64,000 bases of DNA from an uncultured Eubacteriales bacterium. Its GTDB lineage: Bacteria > Bacillota > Clostridia > Christensenellales > Borkfalkiaceae. The DNA lies in assembly GCA_900540805.1 (NCBI GenBank), contig UQHL01000015.1:1-64000 (forward strand), in the 5' to 3' direction. Below are positions 26,522-35,474 of this stretch, piece by piece. The notes below the pieces were generated by a model. It worked only from the letters and a program-made list of their open reading frames with translations, was not told the origin of the DNA and did not search any database. The stretch's first letter is position 1. Each line of letters begins with the position of its first letter. The position numbers and the translations under genes are program-made.

Positions 26522-27388
26522 TTGAAGGGAAATTTGCCGCAGAAAAACGAAAAAAAATACAGCGTCGGGGACATCGTCAGCTTTTCCGTTATCGTCCTTT
26601 TATGTGCGGCCATGGCGGTGTTGGATTTTGTCAAAATCCGCTATACTTCCGACGCGGTCAACAACGAGCTTATTTCGGATACCGTTCCGCTCGCGGTGGG
26701 CAGCATAGCGGTGATCTGGCTGATGATACGCGGCAAAACCCGACTTTTCGGCCGTCCCGCCCATCTTTTGTATCTCCTTCCCGCCTTGCTTGTCGCCGTG
26801 AACAATTTTCCCTTTCATTCGCATTTTACGGGCAAAACGGAGCTACTTCATACCGGCGTGGATAATTGGATATTATTTGCTTTATACTGTGCCTTTGTGG
26901 GGATTTTCGAGGAATGCGTTTTTCGCGGTATTCTTTTTCCGCTGATGGCGGGCAGTTTTTCCGACGACAAAAAAGGACTTTGGAAAACCTTTCTTTTTTC
27001 CTCTCTCGCGTTCGGCGGCATGCACCTGTTCAATATTTTTGCGGGGGGCGGCGTGGGCCCGTCCATTCTTCAGGCCGGGTATTCCACCCTCATCGGCGGG
27101 TTGTGCGCTTATGTGCTCATGAAGACGAAAAATATTCTGCTTTGCGCACTTATACACGGGGGATACGATTTTGCGGGGCTGCTGCTTCCCAAATTGGGCG
27201 GCGGGGCGGTGTTCGATTGGCAGACCATGGCCATCATGGCGGTGGTGGGCGTCGCCGTCGGATTGTTTGTTTTGTATGCGGTTTGGAAATATTCCGACGA
27301 GGAACGCATAGAATTATATGAAAAACTCGGCTTCGGCGCCGCTTCGTTGAAAAAGAACGACCTGCCTTCCGAAGAACGAGAGAAATAG
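26522..27388 (+). CDS. CPBP-family intramembrane metalloprotease
   Basis: 288 residues, starting at TTG with a GGGGAG ribosome site. About seven membrane segments. The conserved glutamate pair and arginine are in FEECVFRGILFPL (about 136-148). The two histidine motifs are FGGMHLFN (about 164-171) and LIHGGYDFAG (about 212-221). These are the metal-binding motifs of the CAAX-protease and bacteriocin-processing family. The substrate is unknown. An ABC exporter follows after 63 bases, which would suit peptide processing and export, but this is only suggestive. Confidence 0.9.
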   Translation: MKGNLPQKNEKKYSVGDIVSFSVIVLLCAAMAVLDFVKIRYTSDAVNNELISDTVPLAVGSIAVIWLMIRGKTRLFGRPAHLLYLLPALLVAVNNFPFHSHFTGKTELLHTGVDNWILFALYCAFVGIFEECVFRGILFPLMAGSFSDDKKGLWKTFLFSSLAFGGMHLFNIFAGGGVGPSILQAGYSTLIGGLCAYVLMKTKNILLCALIHGGYDFAGLLLPKLGGGAVFDWQTMAIMAVVGVAVGLFVLYAVWKYSDEERIELYEKLGFGAASLKKNDLPSEEREK

Positions 27389-27451
27389 AAAAAGTTTGCG
27401 AAAATATTTTTTCGTAAAAATTTAATAGAAAACTGTAAGAGAGAGTTTATC

Positions 27452-29353
27452 ATGCAGAAAAAAGAAAAGGAGCCTCCCGCGGAAAAGCCGCGAGGAGCGG
27501 AAAAACCTGACAAAGACACCGAACGCCTGGAACGGGAACGCTTAAAGAAAATCAACAAGCTTCCCGATTACGAGGCTCTGTTCCGGGAGGACGGGCGCGG
27601 AAAACGCGGGGGCGGAGGATTTCTGAAAAAGATTTTCCGCAGGGATTGGGGGCGCCTGGTATATTCGTCGCTGATCTACATACTCAAGGCTGCGCCTTTA
27701 TGGGTTATGCCGCTCGTCACGGGCGACGTCATTGATATGATCACCCTGAGACCCGAAGGCTTTATCTTGCGTATCCTGATCGACGCCGCCATATTCGCCG
27801 TCATGCTGATACAAAATGTTCCCACGCATATGTGGTATGCGTCGATCACCAATAAAATGATCCGAAACACTACGGCGGGCATAAAAAGCAGCGTGATCCG
27901 CAAGCTTCAGCGTCTTTCCATTACCTATCACAAGGAAATGGAGGGCGGCAAAATTCAGTCGAAATTTTTGAGGGATATCGACAGCGTGGATATGTACTAC
28001 CGCAACGTCGTTCAGGTGGTGATTCCCAACGTCATCGGCGCGGTGATCTCCGTGGGGATAGCCCTCTATAAAAGTTCTTTGGTGACGCTCTTTTTTGTGG
28101 CAATCGTTCCGCTCAACGTCATCAACGCTATGGTTTTCCGCAAAAAAATGCGCGTCACCAATTCGGCGTTCCGACAGGAAAACGAAAAAATGTCCTCCAA
28201 GCTGACGACGATGCTTCAGATGCTTACCCTTACCAAATCGCACGGGCTTGAAACTGTGGAGACGGTGGAGGTGCAAAAGCGCATCGATTCGGTGACGCAG
28301 GCGGGGCTGAAGCTCGACAAAACAAACGCCTATTTTGGTTCGCTTACGTGGGTCATCAGCAACCTTTTAAGCGGCTTGTGCCTTTTCTTCTGCGTATTTC
28401 TGGCAATTAAAAACATTATTTCGGTCGGCGAAGTGATGCTGTTTCAATCCCTGTTCGGTTCGATAAACGGCTCCGTTCTTACTTTGATCAACGCCTATCC
28501 CGCTCTCATGTCGGGACGGGAGTCGGTCGGCTCCCTTTCGGAAATCATGCGCGCGGAGGATATGGAAGCCTCGGGCGGAAACAGAGTGCTTCCCGCGATC
28601 GACGGACAGGTGGATTTCGATAACGTTTCCTACCGTTATCCCGACGGCGACAAGGACGTCATTAAGGATTTCAATCTCCATGTCTCTTCGGGCGAATGTA
28701 TCGCCGTGGTGGGCTCGTCGGGTTCGGGGAAGAGTACGATCATCAATCTTCTGATCGGGCTTTTGGAGCCTACGCAGGGACATATTCTCGTGGACGGCGT
28801 GCCGCTCGACGAGATCTCCCGTCAGACTTATCGGCATTTCATTTCGGTTGTACCCCAAAACAGTATTCTATTTTCGGGCACCATACGGGAAAATATTACC
28901 TACGGACTGAATAATTACAGCGAGGAAGAGCTTCAGAAAGCGGTGGCGGACGCGGATATTTCCGAATTTTTGCCGTCGCTTCCGGGCGGCCTCGACGCGC
29001 AGGTAGGCGAGCACGGCGACAAGCTTTCGGGCGGGCAGAAACAGCGTATCTGCATTGCCCGCGCGCTCATCCGCAACCCGCGTATCCTTATTATGGACGA
29101 GGCGACCTCCGCGCTCGATAACGTGGCGGAATATCATGTTCAAAAGGCCGTAAACCGTCTTGTAAAAGCGCGTACGACGTTTATCGTGGCGCATAGACTT
29201 TCCACGATACGCAACGCCGACAGGATCGTGGTGATGGAAAACGGCATAGCGGTGGAGATCGGTTCGTATGAGGAACTGATGCAGAAGGGCGGTAGGTTCT
29301 GCGAGCTGGAGCGGCTGAGCCGCATCCGCGAGGAAAGCGTCTCCGAAGGTTGA
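27452..29353 (+). CDS. ABC exporter, membrane and ATPase domains fused
   Basis: 633 residues. The N-terminus carries about 50 charged residues. Residues about 65-355 are the six-helix exporter membrane domain. The ATPase domain has Walker A GSSGSGKST, signature KLSGGQKQR, Walker B ILIMDEATSALD and the H-loop VAHRLST. It is a half-transporter of the MsbA/LmrA type and should act as a dimer, homodimeric if no partner exists. No second half-transporter is adjacent. Cargo unknown (lipid, drug or peptide). A terminator follows immediately. Confidence 0.93.
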   Translation: MQKKEKEPPAEKPRGAEKPDKDTERLERERLKKINKLPDYEALFREDGRGKRGGGGFLKKIFRRDWGRLVYSSLIYILKAAPLWVMPLVTGDVIDMITLRPEGFILRILIDAAIFAVMLIQNVPTHMWYASITNKMIRNTTAGIKSSVIRKLQRLSITYHKEMEGGKIQSKFLRDIDSVDMYYRNVVQVVIPNVIGAVISVGIALYKSSLVTLFFVAIVPLNVINAMVFRKKMRVTNSAFRQENEKMSSKLTTMLQMLTLTKSHGLETVETVEVQKRIDSVTQAGLKLDKTNAYFGSLTWVISNLLSGLCLFFCVFLAIKNIISVGEVMLFQSLFGSINGSVLTLINAYPALMSGRESVGSLSEIMRAEDMEASGGNRVLPAIDGQVDFDNVSYRYPDGDKDVIKDFNLHVSSGECIAVVGSSGSGKSTIINLLIGLLEPTQGHILVDGVPLDEISRQTYRHFISVVPQNSILFSGTIRENITYGLNNYSEEELQKAVADADISEFLPSLPGGLDAQVGEHGDKLSGGQKQRICIARALIRNPRILIMDEATSALDNVAEYHVQKAVNRLVKARTTFIVAHRLSTIRNADRIVVMENGIAVEIGSYEELMQKGGRFCELERLSRIREESVSEG

Positions 29354-29364
29354 AGAAAAATCGA

Positions 29365-29400
29365 GAAAAAGGCCTCGTCGGATTTATGCGAGGTCTTTTT
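29365..29400 (+). terminator. Terminator of the ABC exporter
   Basis: AAAAAGGCCTCG pairs with CGAGGTCTTTTT (one G-U pair), with a T run at the 3' side. Confidence 0.8.
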
Positions 29401-29473
29401 GAAAAGCGAAATTTGCTCAATGAAAGAAACCAACTAACATTGTGAAAATTTTTCCGTTTTGTTAAAATCACCG

Positions 29474-29502
29474 TTGACAAAAATATAAAGGATTGTTATA
29501 AT
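29474..29502 (+). promoter_or_regulatory. Promoter of the rhamnosidase-like pair; leaderless
   Basis: TTGACA (29474-29479), 17-base spacer, TATAAT (29497-29502). The gene's ATG (29509-29511) lies exactly where transcription should begin, so the first codon would be the 5' end of the mRNA. Confidence 0.8.
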
Positions 29503-29508
29503 AGTGAC

Positions 29509-32412
29509 ATGAATAAAGATATGATAATGTCATTGATAGAAAATCCTCCTTCGGAATATCGCGCGAAGCCCTTTTGGTCCTGGAACGGAAAACTGGATCG
29601 GGAGGAGCTTTTAAGACAGGTGGAAATCCTGCACGAGATGGGTTTCGGAGGTTTTTTCATGCATTCCCGCACGGGACTCCGGACGGAATATCTCGGCGAG
29701 GAATGGTTTGAATGCGTCCGCGCGTGCGCGCTTAAAGCGAAAGAATTTGGAATGGAGGCCTGGCTTTACGACGAGGACCGCTGGCCGAGCGGTACCTGCG
29801 GAGGCGAAGTCACGCGGGAGAGGAAAAACCGCCTGCGGTTCGTTTCCCTTTACGATACGGACGCGGAAGCGCTTGCCTGTCCCGAAACGGCGGGTATTCT
29901 CGCGCGTTACGCCGTTTTGTTCGAAAAGGATAATAAGGGAGAAAAGAGGCTGAGCGACTGTTATTCCGTAACGGCAGCCTCCGAGGTAAAAGAGGGGTAC
30001 GAATACGCCGTATTTGCCGAAGAGGAACAGGCGTGCGAGGAATTTTATAACGGTTTTACCTACATAGACGCGATGAACCGCGAAGTCACCGAACTGTTTT
30101 TGAAAAGCACGCACGAGAAATACGCACAGTACTGCGGGGATCTCTTCGGAAGCGTCATCAAAGGCATATTTACGGATGAGCCTCACCGCGGCGCGCTGTT
30201 TAACGGATTCGGGATCAATAATGCCAACCGCGCCCGCATGGCTCCCTATACGGCGGCCCTGCCCGAAGCATATCGGAAGAAATACGGGGAAGAACTCTGT
30301 TTTCCGCTTCTTTATTGGCGGAAAAAGGGAGAGGACTTCAATACCGCCGCAAGCGCGTACGTGGACGTCATGGACGACCTGTTTACGCAGAATTTCGCCA
30401 AGCCCTGCCGCGATTGGTGCGCCGAGCACGGCCTTATTTTGACGGGACATATCCTGCATGAGGATAACCTCAGTATTCAGACGAGTATGACGGGTTCCTG
30501 TATGCGTTATTACGAATATATGGATTATCCCGGGATCGACGTGCTGGGAGAGAATACTGATATTTATTGGGCCGCGAAGCAGTGCTCCTCCGTGGCGAGA
30601 CAGCTCGGGAAAAAGTTTGTTTTAAGCGAACTTTACGGCGCGACGGGCTGGGATATGACGCTCGACCGATATAAAAAATCGGGCGATTGGCAGGCGCTGT
30701 TCGGGATCAGCCTGCGTTGTCCTCATTTAAGCTGGTACACTATGAAGGGAGAGGCGAAGCGGGACTATCCCGCAAGTATTTTGCATCAGCTCTCTTTTTA
30801 TAAGGAATGGAAATCGCTTGAGGATTATTTCGCGCGGCTTGCCGTCCTTAATTCGGAGGGAACCCGTATCTGCGATACGCTGGTTTTAACGCCGATGCGG
30901 GAAATGTGGGGCAAGGTGCGCATGGGGTGGATGAATATTTTTACGCCCGACGATTCCGATATTTCCGATCTCGACGCCGCCTATATCGAGGATTTCAAAA
31001 CGCTGACGGAACGGGGGATCGATTTCGATTACGGCGACGAGGAAATTTTGCGCAAATACGGAAAAGTCGTAAAAGAGAACGGAAAGGCCTACTTGCAGGT
31101 GGGGCGGATCAGATATTCCGAAATCCTGTGGGAACGCCGCGGACGGATCGGCGGAGAGACGCGCAGACTTTTGGATAAATTTGTTGCGGCTGGCGGAAAA
31201 CTGGTGGGAGAGATCGAAAAGCTGTCGCCCGAATTTCGCATAAAGGCCCCCGTCGGTACGGGATACGCCGCGTATGAGCTGGGCGGGGATATCTGGCTGT
31301 TTTTGCTCAATCTCGATAAAGAAAAGGGAACTGCGGGCGCGTTAGAGCTGCCCGAAAGGCTGAAAGGCTATTGCGCGGAGAAGTGGAATTTCCGCGACGG
31401 AAAGAGCGAGGGAAAAACCGAAATTTCGGAGACGACGGCCGGCCGTACAATCAGTGTATCGCTTTTCGGCGGTGAGGAATGTATTTTCCGCTTTACGAAA
31501 GACGCCGTCAAACATACCGAATGCAAGGAATATCCGCTTGCTGTGTTACCCGAGGAATTCGACTACCGTTTGACCGAGCCGAACGTTCTGCCGCTCGATT
31601 GCGCGATATGGGAAACGGACGGCGTTTGTATGGACGGCGGTAAGGAGAAGGACGTACTGCTGATCGATCGTATTATCCGTTGGGAAAGAGGCGCAGGACT
31701 GCGCGGAGGCGCAATGCTTCAGCCCTGGTTTGTCGAAAAATACGGCGGCGGACAGGCGGAGAAAAAATTGTGTCGCCTTAAGCTGACATTTTCCTTCGAA
31801 GCGGAAATCGTACCTCAAAAGATATATCTTGCCAAAGAGAGCGGAAAGCTCGATTGTTTTGTCAACGGCAGAGCGTTGGGCGAAAAGTGCGATTTCTATT
31901 GGGTGGACCGCTGTTTTGACGTGTATCCGATAGAGATCGGGGCAGGTAAAAACGAAATTGTGCTCGAAGGAGATTTTTGTGCGGACGACGGGCTCGAGGC
32001 TGTCTATCTGATAGGAGAATTCGGGGTAAAATTGCCGCGTACGCTGACGGCTTTGCCGAAGAAACTCAAGGCGGGAGATATCGCTCCGCAGGGCTTCCCG
32101 CATTATACGGGCGCGATAGAGTATTATACGGGGATTCGTTCGGGAGATTATACGCTCGCTTTCGAAAAGCTCGGTTGCGCTGTGATGAAAGTTCGCGGCG
32201 GAAAAGAAGAAAAGACGCTGGCTTTCGCACCGTATGCGACGCAGGTGAGCATAAGGGACGAATTGGTGCTCAAGCTTGCGTTTCCTCGCAGAAATACGTT
32301 TGGGCCCCTCTATCAGCCCTATCCGCAGGCTTGTTACGGCCCCGAAAGCTTTCTTTGCGACGGCGAATGGCGGGTAGAGTATAAGCCGATTCCCCAGGGC
32401 CTGTATCGGTAA
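29509..32412 (+). CDS. GH106-like glycoside hydrolase (putative alpha-L-rhamnosidase)
   Basis: 967 residues. The N-terminal part matches the large family of GH106-type proteins: AKPFWSWNGKLDREELLRQV (near residue 18), then MGFGGFFMHSRTGL and AWLYDEDRWPSGTCGGEV. Conserved catalytic-barrel stretches continue (IKGIFTDEPHRGAL, LTGHILHEDN, SELYGATGWDMTL). The C-terminal 350 residues are beta-rich. No signal peptide. The start at 29509 has no ribosome site and appears leaderless; an ATG at 29521 is the only close alternative. It probably acts on rhamnose-containing glycosides in the cytoplasm, together with the GH78-like gene 57 bases downstream. Substrate assignment is inference. Confidence 0.8.
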   Translation: MNKDMIMSLIENPPSEYRAKPFWSWNGKLDREELLRQVEILHEMGFGGFFMHSRTGLRTEYLGEEWFECVRACALKAKEFGMEAWLYDEDRWPSGTCGGEVTRERKNRLRFVSLYDTDAEALACPETAGILARYAVLFEKDNKGEKRLSDCYSVTAASEVKEGYEYAVFAEEEQACEEFYNGFTYIDAMNREVTELFLKSTHEKYAQYCGDLFGSVIKGIFTDEPHRGALFNGFGINNANRARMAPYTAALPEAYRKKYGEELCFPLLYWRKKGEDFNTAASAYVDVMDDLFTQNFAKPCRDWCAEHGLILTGHILHEDNLSIQTSMTGSCMRYYEYMDYPGIDVLGENTDIYWAAKQCSSVARQLGKKFVLSELYGATGWDMTLDRYKKSGDWQALFGISLRCPHLSWYTMKGEAKRDYPASILHQLSFYKEWKSLEDYFARLAVLNSEGTRICDTLVLTPMREMWGKVRMGWMNIFTPDDSDISDLDAAYIEDFKTLTERGIDFDYGDEEILRKYGKVVKENGKAYLQVGRIRYSEILWERRGRIGGETRRLLDKFVAAGGKLVGEIEKLSPEFRIKAPVGTGYAAYELGGDIWLFLLNLDKEKGTAGALELPERLKGYCAEKWNFRDGKSEGKTEISETTAGRTISVSLFGGEECIFRFTKDAVKHTECKEYPLAVLPEEFDYRLTEPNVLPLDCAIWETDGVCMDGGKEKDVLLIDRIIRWERGAGLRGGAMLQPWFVEKYGGGQAEKKLCRLKLTFSFEAEIVPQKIYLAKESGKLDCFVNGRALGEKCDFYWVDRCFDVYPIEIGAGKNEIVLEGDFCADDGLEAVYLIGEFGVKLPRTLTALPKKLKAGDIAPQGFPHYTGAIEYYTGIRSGDYTLAFEKLGCAVMKVRGGKEEKTLAFAPYATQVSIRDELVLKLAFPRRNTFGPLYQPYPQACYGPESFLCDGEWRVEYKPIPQGLYR

Positions 32413-32468
32413 ACGAAAAAAGCGGCGATTCGGCGCAAGACGCCTTCGCCCGATAAAAAAGGAGAAAT

Positions 32469-34064
32469 ATGAAACATTCTTATACGGTATGCCTCCCGTA
32501 TGCTGTCATAGACGAAGCAAAAGCGGAAGGCACGGAAAAGCTTCTGGACGAAAAACCTTTACAGATCATGCTTGTCGAAAATTCGATTACGACGATCGGC
32601 GACGGCGGCCACGTCATTCTCGATTTTGGTAGAGAAATAGCGGGCGGCGTACGTATTTTGGTGCATCAAGCCGCACTTACGGCTCAAATGCGGCTTCGGC
32701 TGGGCGAATCGGTGGGCGAATGCTGCGCCGAGCTTGGAGAAAAGAATAGTCAAAACGCGCACGCTTACCGCGATTTGACCGTACCTGTGATAAGCCTTTC
32801 CGATTCAGCCTTCTTTGACAGCGGGTTTCGCTTTCTGCGTATAGATGTCGTCGGGGGAGAAATAAGCTTAAAAAGCGTGGTGGCAGAGGTTTTGGATTCC
32901 GAAGTGAATATTCAAGGCTCTTTCGAGTGTTCCGATCCTCTTTTGAACGATATTTATGCGACGGCGGCAAGAACGGTGGAGCTGTGCGTGCGTCGCGGTG
33001 TGTTATGGGACGGTATCAAGCGCGACAGGCTTGTATGGATCGGGGATATTTATCCCGAATTGTTGTCTTTAGAAAATCTCACGGACGATTTGTCGCCCGT
33101 TGTCCGTTCGCTCGATTTGGTCAAGGAGCAGACGCCTGCCGATCAATGGATGAACGGGATTCCCATGTATTCGATGTGGTGGATGATTATTCTCCGAGAG
33201 TATTATCGCCGGACGGGAGACATCGAATATCTCGCCGCACAAAAGGAATATATCGACGGATTGCTACGTTCGATCGACGCCTATGTTTCCGAGGACGGAA
33301 ATACTCATTTCAAATCTAATCTTGTCGATTGGCCGACGCACGACACTCCCGACGAGCCGGCAGGCGTCCACATGATCGCCGTAGCGGCCATAGACGCCGC
33401 GAAGGAAATTATGGAGTATCTCGGGGCCGATGCGACGCTTTGCGAAAAGATATCGAAAAAGCTGTCGGCCCGCGAATTTGAGGTGGAAGAAAAAAAACAG
33501 ATCATCGCTTTGAAAGATTTTGCGCTCGGAAATATAACGGATACCGAAAAAGAGAAGCTGTTAACGGGCGGCGCAAAGGGTATGAGCACATTTATGAGCT
33601 ATTTTCTTTTATCCGCGATCGATCGTGCTTCGGATACCTCCCGCGCGCTGGAGATTGCCAAAGAATATTACGGCGGTATGCTGAAGATGGGAGCAACTAC
33701 TTTTTGGGAAGATTTCGACATCGATTGGATGCAGGAGGCCGCTCCTTTGACGAGGCTGCCCGAAGAAGGTGAAAAGGATATCCATGGAGATTTCGGGGCG
33801 TATTGCTATCTGGGATATCGTCACAGCTTTTGCCACGGCTGGTCCTCGGGAGTATTGCCGTATCTTGTAGAACGGGTGCTCGGCGTCAAAGTGGAAAACG
33901 GCGGAGATACCGTCCGTATTTCCCCCTCGCTTGGCGGATTGACGTGGGTGAAAGGCGATGTTCCGCTTAAAAAAGGCGTTTTGCATATAGAAATAGAGGA
34001 CGGCAAAATGAAAGTAAAGGTGCCTTACGGAGTTAAATTGATCTGCGGGCGTATCGTAAGATAG
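32469..34064 (+). CDS. GH78-like alpha-L-rhamnosidase
   Basis: 531 residues, shorter than typical multi-domain GH78 enzymes (often 900 or more). The (alpha/alpha)6 barrel is marked by GVLWDGIKRDRLVWIGDIYP, the GH78 signature containing the acidic catalytic cluster. Near the C-terminus HSFCHGWSSGVLPY follows the usual end of the barrel. N-terminal residues 1-150 resemble the beta-sandwich domain normally preceding the barrel. Ribosome site AAAGGAG. It belongs with the GH106-like gene under one promoter and is followed by a strong terminator. Probably cytoplasmic removal of terminal rhamnose. Confidence 0.82.
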   Translation: MKHSYTVCLPYAVIDEAKAEGTEKLLDEKPLQIMLVENSITTIGDGGHVILDFGREIAGGVRILVHQAALTAQMRLRLGESVGECCAELGEKNSQNAHAYRDLTVPVISLSDSAFFDSGFRFLRIDVVGGEISLKSVVAEVLDSEVNIQGSFECSDPLLNDIYATAARTVELCVRRGVLWDGIKRDRLVWIGDIYPELLSLENLTDDLSPVVRSLDLVKEQTPADQWMNGIPMYSMWWMIILREYYRRTGDIEYLAAQKEYIDGLLRSIDAYVSEDGNTHFKSNLVDWPTHDTPDEPAGVHMIAVAAIDAAKEIMEYLGADATLCEKISKKLSAREFEVEEKKQIIALKDFALGNITDTEKEKLLTGGAKGMSTFMSYFLLSAIDRASDTSRALEIAKEYYGGMLKMGATTFWEDFDIDWMQEAAPLTRLPEEGEKDIHGDFGAYCYLGYRHSFCHGWSSGVLPYLVERVLGVKVENGGDTVRISPSLGGLTWVKGDVPLKKGVLHIEIEDGKMKVKVPYGVKLICGRIVR

Positions 34065-34079
34065 TCTTAAAAAATAGTG

Positions 34080-34118
34080 AAAAATCGGACCTTTTTTTTA
34101 GAAAAAGGTCCGATTTTT
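34080..34118 (+). terminator. Terminator after the rhamnosidase pair
   Basis: A perfect long stem pairs AAAATCGGACCTTTTT with AAAAAGGTCCGATTTT around a short loop, and a T run follows. Confidence 0.9.
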
Positions 34119-34164
34119 TGCTTGTAGGGTAGAGGCTTTAATAAAACGGCGGAAAGGCGCGTAT

Positions 34165-34282
34165 TATGTCATACATAATAATTATGTCTGGCGTAATACA
34201 TTGAAAAACGGCCGTTTATGTCACGCGTAACAATTGTGCGTGTCGTAGTATGTTGACAGATATAGTAATTATGTCTGACATA
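34165..34282 (+). promoter_or_regulatory. Cluster of four 13-bp operators
   Basis: TATGTC-A-TACATA (34165-34177), TATGTC-T-GGCGTA (34183-34195), TATGTC-A-CGCGTA (34217-34229) and TATGTC-T-GACATA (34270-34282). The fourth is a perfect 6-1-6 palindrome and the first nearly so; in the middle two, TATGTC is exact and the other arm varies. Starts are 18, 34 and 53 bases apart. A fifth half-site (GACATAA, 34318-34324) lies just upstream of the -35 box. Probably bound by a dimeric repressor or activator of the AEC transporter gene. The regulator is not in the window. Confidence 0.7.
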
Positions 34283-34328
34283 GATCAAGGGCGGATTTAT
34301 AAAAATCTGTTTAGATCGACATAATTTA

Positions 34329-34357
34329 TTGACAAAGAAAGGAAATTGTAATAAAAT
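34329..34357 (+). promoter_or_regulatory. Promoter of the AEC transporter gene
   Basis: TTGACA (34329-34334), 17-base spacer, TAAAAT (34352-34357), directly downstream of the operator cluster. The leader is about 85 bases. Confidence 0.75.
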
Positions 34358-34452
34358 ATAACCGTTGCGCTAAAAGAAAGCGGAACCGTATTCAAAGGAA
34401 AACAAAGCGGGAAAATCCGGGCCGAATTTTGAGACGCTTGTAAGAGGTAAAA

Positions 34453-35370
34453 ATGGATTTTTTATTGACGTTGACATCGGTGGGCATACTGTTGCTTTAT
34501 GCCGTTCCCGGATTTATTTTATCGAAGCTCAAGGCTGTGAATACGGATTCGTTGCCCGCGTTTTCTAAAGTATTAATGTATGTCTGTCAACCGTGTTTAA
34601 CGTTATATACTTTTGACAGCGTTGATTTTACCTGGCCGCTCTTTAGGGATATGCTGTGGTTCCTGTTGGCGATTACTGTGGTGCAGCTGCTGACGATAGG
34701 GACTTTTTATTTATTGTTCCGTAAGAAACAGCAGGACGTCAGATATCGAATATATACCGTTGCGAGTACCTTCGGCAACTGTGCCTTTTTCGGGGTGCCT
34801 ATTCTGGAAGCTCTGCTGCCGGGAACAAACGCCGTCGTCTTTTCTAACATGTATTTTGTCTCCATGAGCCTGTTGGGGTGGACGGTGGCTTCGGCGATTA
34901 TTACTCACGACAGGAAATATATTTCCGTCAAAAAGATTGTCTTTAATCCCGCCGTTATCATTATGGCCGTGGCTCTGCCTTTATTTATGCTGAATATAAA
35001 ACTTCCCGGACAGCTTTACGGTGCGGTTTCCATTGTCGGAAAAATGACTACGCCGCTGTGTATGATCATTATGGGAATCCGTTTGGGAAGCATGAGCTTT
35101 AAGAAAATATTTGCGGGAAAACTGCAATATTTAATTATTCTTGTAAAGCAGATGATTTTTCCGCTTTTGGCGCTCGGCGTCGCCTGTCTTCTTCCCTGGG
35201 AGGGATACATCAGACAGGCCATGTTTATTATGGCCTGTTGTCCCGTCGCGAGCGTCGTGCTTAATTTTGCGGAATTGCTGGGGGAAGGGCAGGAGGACGC
35301 TGCAAATATGCTTCTGCTCGGTACAATGCTGTGTATCGTCACGATGCCCGTTATGCTTCTGATCCTATAG
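34453..35370 (+). CDS. AEC-family membrane transporter
   Basis: 305 residues with about nine or ten membrane segments. It matches the auxin-efflux-carrier/malate permease family: VASTFGNCAFFGVPIL in the middle, then MTTPLCMIIMGIRLG, and the end segment RQAMFIMACCPVASVVLNFA. These carriers move small organic acids or related anions. AGAGG lies before the ATG. The gene stands alone between two terminators and is preceded by the repeated TATGTC operators, which argues for tight control by a specific metabolite. The substrate is unknown. Confidence 0.88.
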   Translation: MDFLLTLTSVGILLLYAVPGFILSKLKAVNTDSLPAFSKVLMYVCQPCLTLYTFDSVDFTWPLFRDMLWFLLAITVVQLLTIGTFYLLFRKKQQDVRYRIYTVASTFGNCAFFGVPILEALLPGTNAVVFSNMYFVSMSLLGWTVASAIITHDRKYISVKKIVFNPAVIIMAVALPLFMLNIKLPGQLYGAVSIVGKMTTPLCMIIMGIRLGSMSFKKIFAGKLQYLIILVKQMIFPLLALGVACLLPWEGYIRQAMFIMACCPVASVVLNFAELLGEGQEDAANMLLLGTMLCIVTMPVMLLIL

Positions 35371-35413
35371 AAATTCCTTAAAAAGCTTTTAGCCTATCAA
35401 ACGAATTATAAAG

Positions 35414-35454
35414 AAACCGCCTCCTCCGAAAAGAATATCGGAGAAAGCGGTTTT
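35414..35454. terminator. Bidirectional terminator between AEC and pot genes
   Basis: AAACCGC with TCCGA pairs with TCGGA and GCGGTTT, interrupted by a small internal loop. T runs on one side and A runs on the other suit the two convergent genes. Confidence 0.75.
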
Positions 35455-35474
35455 GTTATATTTCAGGAAAACGA

